The translations under genes and the position numbers were made by a program. The notes below the pieces were generated by a model. That model saw only the letters and a list, made by a program, of their open reading frames with translations. It was not told the DNA's origin and did no database searches. Below, piece after piece: positions 7,405 through 12,344 of a DNA stretch of 12,344 nucleotides. Origin of the DNA: Balneolales bacterium (lineage in GTDB: Bacteria > Bacteroidota > Rhodothermia > Balneolales > HLUCCA01); the NCBI GenBank assembly GCA_022565415.1, contig JAIUMT010000080.1, positions 1 to 12,344 of the forward strand. The letters run 5' to 3'. Each line of letters opens with the position of its first letter. Positions within the stretch are counted from its first letter, which is position 1.

Positions 7405-7420
7405 TACCACGCAATGTGGC
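7395..7420. promoter_or_regulatory. Perfect 8-10-8 inverted repeat, putative operator
   Basis: GCCACATT, a 10-nt spacer, then AATGTGGC. The arms are exact reverse complements. There is no T-run after it and no gene ends nearby, so a terminator is unlikely. Position over a candidate -7 box and transcription start fits a repressor site for the permease operon. No regulator gene is visible in the window. Confidence 0.5.
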
Positions 7421-7554
7421 AAACTTGTAGCGTACACTTAAATAATTGCATCAACCTACTCAGTGCATTTTAAAGTTCTTCTGTAACATCACTATCCATC
7501 GCTCGTAGATTAGAATCTTAAGCCTAACTGCAAATACCCCTGTAATTATATACT

Positions 7555-8781
7555 ATGTTTTACCGAAGTCTTATTGAGGGCATGAAAATCGCATGGATCG
7601 CCATTTGGGCAAATAAAGTGCGTGCTTTTTTAACCACCTTCGGTATCGTAATTGGTATCGTTTCAGTTACCACCATGGCTACAGTTATCGATGGCGTGAA
7701 CCGTAGTTTTGAAAGCAGCCTCAGCATGCTTGGCCAAAATGTGGTTTTTGTTCAGAAATGGCCCTGGAGTTTTGGCCCGGGATACAACTGGTGGGACTTT
7801 ATCAACCGTCCGGAAATGGAAATCCGCTATGCCGACCAGCTTCAGGAAATGTCAAATCTCGCTGAAGCCGCATCCGCTATCATGTTTCGCAGCGATAATG
7901 TTCGGTTCGAAGACAAAACCGTTGAACGAGCTGAGGTTCGTGGCGCATCACCAAGTTACTCCATCACTGGATCGGTGGATCTGGCAGCGGGACGTTTCTA
8001 CACCGAAGAGGAAAATCGCGCCGGTCGTAACGTCGCCATCATCGGATCGGGAATCGCAGAAGTTCTATTTGGCGAACGTGAACCATTAGGACGCACCATC
8101 CGCCTCGCAGGTCAGCGTTTTGAAGTTATCGGTCTGATGGAAGAACAGGGCCGGTTTCTAGGTATGGAAAGTTTCGATAACCAGATCATCATCCCGGTAC
8201 AAACCTTTGGACGACATTATGGATTTCGAAGATTTGTTCAGATTCAGGTGAAGTTTCCGGATGAAGCCACACTCGAAGAAGGTGAGTACGAAATTGAAGG
8301 ATTGATGCGCCGCATCAGAAGGCTAGAACCGGGTCAGGATAACGACTTTTCGATTAATAAGCTGGATATGTTCCGCGACCAGTACCGTGCCATGACGGGT
8401 GCCATTTACGGAATCGGTTATTTCCTCACTGCACTTGCACTTTTCGTGGGTGGAATCGGTGTGATGAATATCATGTTTGTTTCGGTTAAAGAACGAACAA
8501 AAGAGGTCGGCATCCGCAAAGCAATTGGAGCCAAGTCCCGCGAAATACTGTTTCAATTCCTGGTGGAGGCAGTGGTAATCTGCATCTTTGGAGGCATCAT
8601 TGGAATTGTGCTATCGCTGGGAACAGCGGCAATTATAAACACCTTCTTTGTGGCCTACCTCGACTGGGCCACGGTATTCTATGCCATATTTATATGTACG
8701 CTTACCGGATTGATTTTCGGATTTTTACCTGCTTACAAAGCGGCTCAGGCCGATCCAATTGAATCGTTGCGGTACGAATAA
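7555..8781 (+). CDS. MacB/FtsX-type ABC transporter permease, first of a tandem pair
   Basis: 408 residues with no fused ATPase. One membrane segment lies near residues 18-42 (RAFLTTFGIVIGIVSVTTMA), then a periplasmic MacB_PCD-type domain (about 45-280), then three more segments near 285-308, 335-362 and 373-394. The FtsX motif VKERTKEVGIRKAIGAKSREI follows the second segment, and the C-terminus is YKAAQADPIESLRYE, the MacB-family ending. Such permeases use ATP-driven mechanotransmission to export lipoproteins, peptides or drugs through an envelope-spanning complex. It is 18 bp from the second permease, which is its closest relative here, so a heterodimer is likely. The ATPase must come from elsewhere. 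Confidence 0.93.
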   Translation: MFYRSLIEGMKIAWIAIWANKVRAFLTTFGIVIGIVSVTTMATVIDGVNRSFESSLSMLGQNVVFVQKWPWSFGPGYNWWDFINRPEMEIRYADQLQEMSNLAEAASAIMFRSDNVRFEDKTVERAEVRGASPSYSITGSVDLAAGRFYTEEENRAGRNVAIIGSGIAEVLFGEREPLGRTIRLAGQRFEVIGLMEEQGRFLGMESFDNQIIIPVQTFGRHYGFRRFVQIQVKFPDEATLEEGEYEIEGLMRRIRRLEPGQDNDFSINKLDMFRDQYRAMTGAIYGIGYFLTALALFVGGIGVMNIMFVSVKERTKEVGIRKAIGAKSREILFQFLVEAVVICIFGGIIGIVLSLGTAAIINTFFVAYLDWATVFYAIFICTLTGLIFGFLPAYKAAQADPIESLRYE

Positions 8782-8799
8782 CCAATTACGCACACATTT

Positions 8800-10020
8800 A
8801 TGAACATTCTCGAAATTTTAAAAATATCACTCGGAGCGTTGTCAGATAACAAACTCCGGTCGTCGTTAACACTGCTAGCTATCGTAATTGGTGTGTTTGC
8901 CGTAATAGCCTCATCAACAGGTGTAAAAGTAATCGACACGTATTTCAAAGACACCATGTCGATAATGGGCGGATCGGTAATAAATATCAGCACTCGTCCG
9001 ATGGTGCAGATGGGCGACGCTTCCCAATACCGAAACCGCGAACGAATTACCTTTCAGGAATTTGAACAGCTTCAGGAACGCACACAATTAGGGCGTTTTT
9101 TGAGTCCAGACGTTCGCTTCAGAACCACCCGAATCGAAGCCAACGAAAACCAAACATTTCCGAATGTGCCAGTTTATGGAAGCAACGAATATTGGATGAT
9201 GAACAACGCTTACGATATCGACGATGGCCGGAATTTCATCGTGGATGATATTGTAAATGCACGTCCGGTGGTGATTATTGGCGAAGATGTTCGCAAAGAA
9301 CTTTTTGGGGATGCCTCCGCTGTTGGAAAAACATTGCGAATCGACGGACAGATGTACTCGATAATTGGGGTAACGGAGTCGCGTGGCAGCATCATGGGAT
9401 CTTCGCTCGATAACTTCGTGCTAGCCCCGTACACCCGAATGGGCGCTGTATATGGTTTCAACCGGAATGTGGCAATCATGGTGCAATCGCCAGATTTTCT
9501 GATGATTAACGAAACTATCGATGAGTTAACCGGACTTTTCCGGGTAATTCGGGGTGTGGCTCCGGGCGATCCAAACGACTTCGAAATCGCGACAAACGAA
9601 TCCCTCAGAGGAACATTCGATACCGTAACAGACACGTTATTCATTTTCGGGATGGTTGTTGGTGGCATTGCGCTATTGGGTGCCGGAATCGGAGTTATGA
9701 ACATCATGTTGGTGTCGGTAACTGAGCGCACCAAAGAAATCGGAATTCGCAAATCACTCGGCGCCACAAGACGGGCCATCGTTCAGCAGTTCCTGTTGGA
9801 AACCATTGTTATATGCCAGATTGGGGGCATTCTCGGAATCATTGTAGGCATTGGTGGAGGGAATCTTTTATCCATTTGGATGGAGACCAGTTTTGTAATT
9901 CCATGGAACGCCGTGTTTGTTGGCGTTGGTGGAATGACGTTAATTGGATTGATATTTGGCGTTTATCCGGCTAGAGTGGCCGCTCGCCTCGATCCAATTG
10001 AATGTTTGCGGTACGAGTAA
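8800..10020 (+). CDS. MacB/FtsX-type ABC transporter permease, second of a tandem pair
   Basis: 406 residues with the same architecture as its upstream neighbour. The first membrane segment is near residues 20-40 (LTLLAIVIGVFAVIASSTGV), followed by a periplasmic domain to about 275 and three segments near 279-303, 330-355 and 372-393. TERTKEIGIRKSLGATRRAI and the ending ARLDPIECLRYE mark the MacB/FtsX family. The two permeases share the same motif layout but differ along most of the periplasmic domain, which suggests an old duplication and a heterodimeric core. The ATG at 8800 follows the first permease after 18 bp, so they are co-transcribed. The adaptor lies 159 bp downstream with its own upstream palindrome. 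Confidence 0.93.
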   Translation: MNILEILKISLGALSDNKLRSSLTLLAIVIGVFAVIASSTGVKVIDTYFKDTMSIMGGSVINISTRPMVQMGDASQYRNRERITFQEFEQLQERTQLGRFLSPDVRFRTTRIEANENQTFPNVPVYGSNEYWMMNNAYDIDDGRNFIVDDIVNARPVVIIGEDVRKELFGDASAVGKTLRIDGQMYSIIGVTESRGSIMGSSLDNFVLAPYTRMGAVYGFNRNVAIMVQSPDFLMINETIDELTGLFRVIRGVAPGDPNDFEIATNESLRGTFDTVTDTLFIFGMVVGGIALLGAGIGVMNIMLVSVTERTKEIGIRKSLGATRRAIVQQFLLETIVICQIGGILGIIVGIGGGNLLSIWMETSFVIPWNAVFVGVGGMTLIGLIFGVYPARVAARLDPIECLRYE

Positions 10021-10134
10021 GGCAGACAGCCGTCGATTGTGAAAAACATGTAACTAAAACACGAGATTATCGTTTGATTTACCATAGTTGGATTCAGGCT
10101 AACTCAAATGGTGTCAATCCGATAATTAATCTTA

Positions 10135-10157
10135 CTATACATAAATGCTATGTATAG
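10135..10157. promoter_or_regulatory. Perfect 9-5-9 inverted repeat before the adaptor gene, putative operator
   Basis: CTATACATA, spacer AATGC, then TATGTATAG. The nine-base arms match exactly and end 22 bp before the adaptor ATG at 10180. Size and symmetry fit a dimeric repressor such as a TetR-type protein; a leader hairpin acting on translation is the alternative. It differs in sequence from the repeat before the first permease. Confidence 0.6.
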
Positions 10158-10179
10158 CTAACCTCAGAAAAGAAAAAAA

Positions 10180-11547
10180 ATGGCAAAGAAATCATCTAAA
10201 CGGCCTCTTTGGATTCTACTCACGTTGGTAGTTTTATTATTCGGATTCGGACTCATGGCCCGGGCAATGGGCTGGCTTGATGCAGAAGTTGGAACCGTAG
10301 TTGAAACAGCTACCACAGAACGTCGTTCGATTACTCAATTGGTATCGTCATCTGGGGTTATAAGTCCGGAGGTTGAGGTCGTTCTTACACCCGATGTTAG
10401 TGGTGAAATCATCGAACTTACCGTTAAAGAAGGCGATTTTGTGAATCAGGGCGATTTGTTGCTGAGAATCAGACCCGATTTATATGAAGCTCGCATCGAT
10501 GAGATCCAGGCCGGACTTTTAAATGCCCGGGCACGTGAGCAACAGGCTCTTGCAACAACACTACGGGCTCAGGTTAACTACGAGCAACAAAAGCAACTTT
10601 TCGAACGCGATATGATTCCGCGTATGGAATACCTCACAGCTAAAACTCAATACGAAGCCGAACAGGCAAACCATAATGCGGCCAAGTTCACAGTTCAGAG
10701 TGTAGAAGCACAACTTCGCCGGGCACAAGACTAACTTCGTCAGACAGTGATTCGTGCCCCAATGACAGGTACCATCAGTCGTTTGAATGTAGAACGTGGC
10801 GAGCGAGTGGTCGGTAGCGTACAAATGACCGGTACTGAAATTCTTCGAATTGCCCGAATGGAGCAAATGGAAGTAGAAGTTCGGGTGAATGAGAATGACA
10901 TTATGAAGGTGGCGGTTAATGATACCGCAAGAGTGCTGGTGGATGCATATCCTAACCGAACAATTCAGGGAATGGTAACTGAAATTGCTAACTCTGCGAT
11001 CCGTCGGGGAGAGGGAACTACCGAGCAGGTATCTGAATATGTGGTAAAAATCAGAATTTTAACCGAGCATAATATTGATGCAGCAGCTGTTGAATTTCAG
11101 CAGGCCAGCTCAGATGAAATGTCATCAACCACAATTGCGCCGTATCTGAAACCAGGCATGTCTGCCGCAGTTGATATCGAAACGCAAACAGCATTAAATG
11201 TAGTTTCTGTTCCGATCCAAGCGGTTACGGTCCGCGATTTTGCAACAATTAACCGTAAATCTACCGACACCGAAACCGAAGAAGGTGAAGATGATTCTGA
11301 CACTGCAAGTGTAGAGTTAGCAAGTTCTAACAACAATCAGGGCAGAGTTCAGCGCGAAGACATTCGCCGCGTTGTGTTTGTGGTTGAGGATGGCAAAGCC
11401 AAAATGGTTGAAGTAGAAACAGGAATCAACGACGACCGATTCATTCATATTCTGCGCGGAGTAGACGAGAATACACAAATTATTACAGGCAACTATCGTG
11501 TGCTATCGCGCCAGTTGTCGGACGGTGACGCTGTTCGAGTGAACTAG
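10180..11547 (+). pseudogene. HlyD/MacA-type periplasmic adaptor, interrupted by an in-frame TAA
   Basis: The full frame has 455 codons, of which codon 185 (10732-10734) is TAA. Upstream are a membrane anchor (residues about 8-30), the first lipoyl half (61-100, VSGEIIELTVKEGDFVNQGD) and a helical hairpin (about 103-184). Directly after the stop, LRQTVIRAPMTGTISRLNV is the expected second lipoyl half, followed by the beta-barrel and membrane-proximal parts. An acidic insert (TETEEGEDDSDTAS) lies near residue 368. Nothing else is damaged and codon use is unchanged. As written, the products would be 184 residues and, if a GTG at 10747 restarts, about 266 residues. The options are a fresh nonsense mutation, a sequencing error, readthrough or a genuine two-chain adaptor. 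TAA ends several other genes here, so the code is not reassigned. The leader before ATG 10180 is A-rich (AGAAAAGAAAAAAA). Confidence 0.85.
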
Positions 11548-11571
11548 CCTGCACACACTAAATCTCTCCAG

Positions 11572-12344
11572 TCACGATGTCGGGCTGTCAGATTCGTCTG
11601 GCGGCCCGCTTGTGTATAATAGCTCGAAGTGAGTGATGAGCAACTCCAGACACGAAGCCCGCAACGTGTCGTCTTCTTTGGTATAGCTGTTGTGCATATT
11701 TCGCATAGCACGAATGAGCATCTGAGCCGGATGTGTCGCCAAGAAATAACCCTGCTCGGGACGCACATTATGCCGCTTCAGAAAATTCAGACATTCTCCC
11801 ATCGTTACAATTTTGCCGTAATTAAAGGGATCTACAAATACGACCTGGGTGTCGAAATCGAACCTCATCATAAAATGAATTGGCATATTTACCCCGCTCA
11901 ATGGCAGTTCTAGTCGCCGGGCTAGAAACAGGGAAATAAATGCGAGCGTAATCGGAATCCCTGTTTTGCTGTCCAGAACCCGATGAAGATGGGCGTATTC
12001 GGGTTTGAAATAATTCTCTTTGGCCGGACTATATCCATGCCGGTGGTATACATGGTCGATCAGCACTTTTAGCTGCTTGAGTGGCTGCAACGTGTAGTTA
12101 ATCTCACCCTGAATCTCCATTGCCATGCGATTGAGCATGCGGATGTATTCTTCCTCGCGGAGGGTGGGATTGTCGATGCGGGCAAGCATGAGAACAGCGG
12201 CTTCGAGCTCGGTAATGCTTAAAATGCCACCCTCAAGAAAGTTCAGAAAATCTTGCTCCAGTGAGGGAAATGTCAGTTTGAGGATGATATTGTCGAGGGT
12301 ACGTCGCTGCGTCGGATTCTTGGTAGTACTGCGGAATTCATCCA
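11572..12344 (-). CDS. SirB1-family transglutaminase-like protein (N-terminus off right edge)
   Basis: The frame is open from the right edge to TGA at 11572-11574, about 257 residues. An ATG at 12189 lies inside it, but the residues before it (SITELEAAVLMLARIDNPTL) already fit the family pattern ELEAALLIARLDxPxL, so the true start is outside. Conserved pieces follow: VLDSKTGIPITLAFISLFLARRLELPLSGVNMP in two parts, then PIHFMMRF and FVDPFNYGK. These match the SirB1 (UPF0162) transglutaminase-core family, whose biochemical role is not established and whose members are usually near 270-280 residues. It is convergent with the adaptor, only 24 bp apart, with no clear terminator between them. Confidence 0.85.
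   Translation of the reverse strand, partial: DEFRSTTKNPTQRRTLDNIILKLTFPSLEQDFLNFLEGGILSITELEAAVLMLARIDNPTLREEEYIRMLNRMAMEIQGEINYTLQPLKQLKVLIDHVYHRHGYSPAKENYFKPEYAHLHRVLDSKTGIPITLAFISLFLARRLELPLSGVNMPIHFMMRFDFDTQVVFVDPFNYGKIVTMGECLNFLKRHNVRPEQGYFLATHPAQMLIRAMRNMHNSYTKEDDTLRASCLELLITHFELLYTSGPPDESDSPTS

Larger units (their letters stand above)
7213..7554. other. Divergent regulatory gap between methyltransferase and export operon
   Basis: 342 bp with no convincing gene. It holds the palindrome TGTTTAAACA (7301-7310), a candidate plus-strand promoter (7374-7404) and an 8-10-8 inverted repeat (7395-7420). It should also hold the methyltransferase promoter on the minus strand; the closest string is AATATTTG near 7276-7283, one mismatch from TAnnTTTG, with no clear TTG partner checked. 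Confidence 0.5.

Noticed and set aside
7123..7437. Small frames on both strands in the divergent gap
   Set aside because: One overlaps the methyltransferase start, none has a recognisable domain, and the region is regulatory in character.
9210..9779. Minus-strand open frame of 189 residues
   Set aside because: Antisense to the second permease, whose FtsX motifs are clear; Ser/Pro/Ile-rich translation is a typical shadow.
10732..10734. Reassigned stop codon as the explanation of the internal TAA
   Set aside because: TAA ends five other genes in the window exactly where their families end.
10700..10760. Frameshift in the adaptor
   Set aside because: The two halves are in the same frame; only one codon interrupts them.
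1..12344. CRISPR array, insertion sequence, prophage or defence system
   Set aside because: No spaced direct repeats, transposase, integrase or defence-type domain was seen.

Overview
The window reads as chromosomal DNA from a Bacteroidota-like bacterium, most likely of the Balneolota/Rhodothermota side of that group. The reasons are moderate GC, leaders without Shine-Dalgarno motifs, a tRNA promoter of the TTG-N21-TAnnTTTG type, a golvesin-like module on a secreted protein, and MacB-like permeases lacking a fused ATPase. The taxon is inferred; no marker gene settles it. No insertion sequence, CRISPR array, phage or plasmid gene was seen.

Layout. 1-2428 (minus) is the N-terminal part of a large secreted multidomain protein: signal peptide, 24-bp minisatellite linker, deacetylase-like barrel, Ig-like stretch, golvesin-like domain and the start of an ASH-like domain. 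Its C-terminus lies off the left edge. An AT-rich gap follows, then a compact tRNA-Leu(GAG) unit on the minus strand with its own promoter and terminator. On the plus strand come an RluB/RsuA-type 23S/16S rRNA pseudouridine synthase with a 150-residue basic disordered extension, an alpha/beta hydrolase and a YgjP-type zinc metallopeptidase. The last two are probably co-transcribed. A PmtA-like SAM methyltransferase lies convergent to them on the minus strand.

From 7555 to 11547 (plus) is a MacAB-like export locus: two FtsX/MacB-type permeases in tandem and a HlyD/MacA-type periplasmic adaptor. Its ATPase is not in the window. The adaptor reading frame carries one in-frame TAA at 10732-10734, between the coiled-coil hairpin and the second half of the lipoyl domain, and otherwise continues intact for 270 codons. 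Perfect inverted repeats precede the first permease (8-10-8) and the adaptor (9-5-9), and both look like operators. A SirB1-type transglutaminase-like protein (minus) runs off the right edge, convergent with the adaptor.

Most genes are ordinary housekeeping or accessory functions. I found no convincing new multi-gene system. The points most worth checking are the interrupted adaptor, the export locus without an ATPase but with two distinct operator-like palindromes, and the secreted deacetylase-like/golvesin protein.
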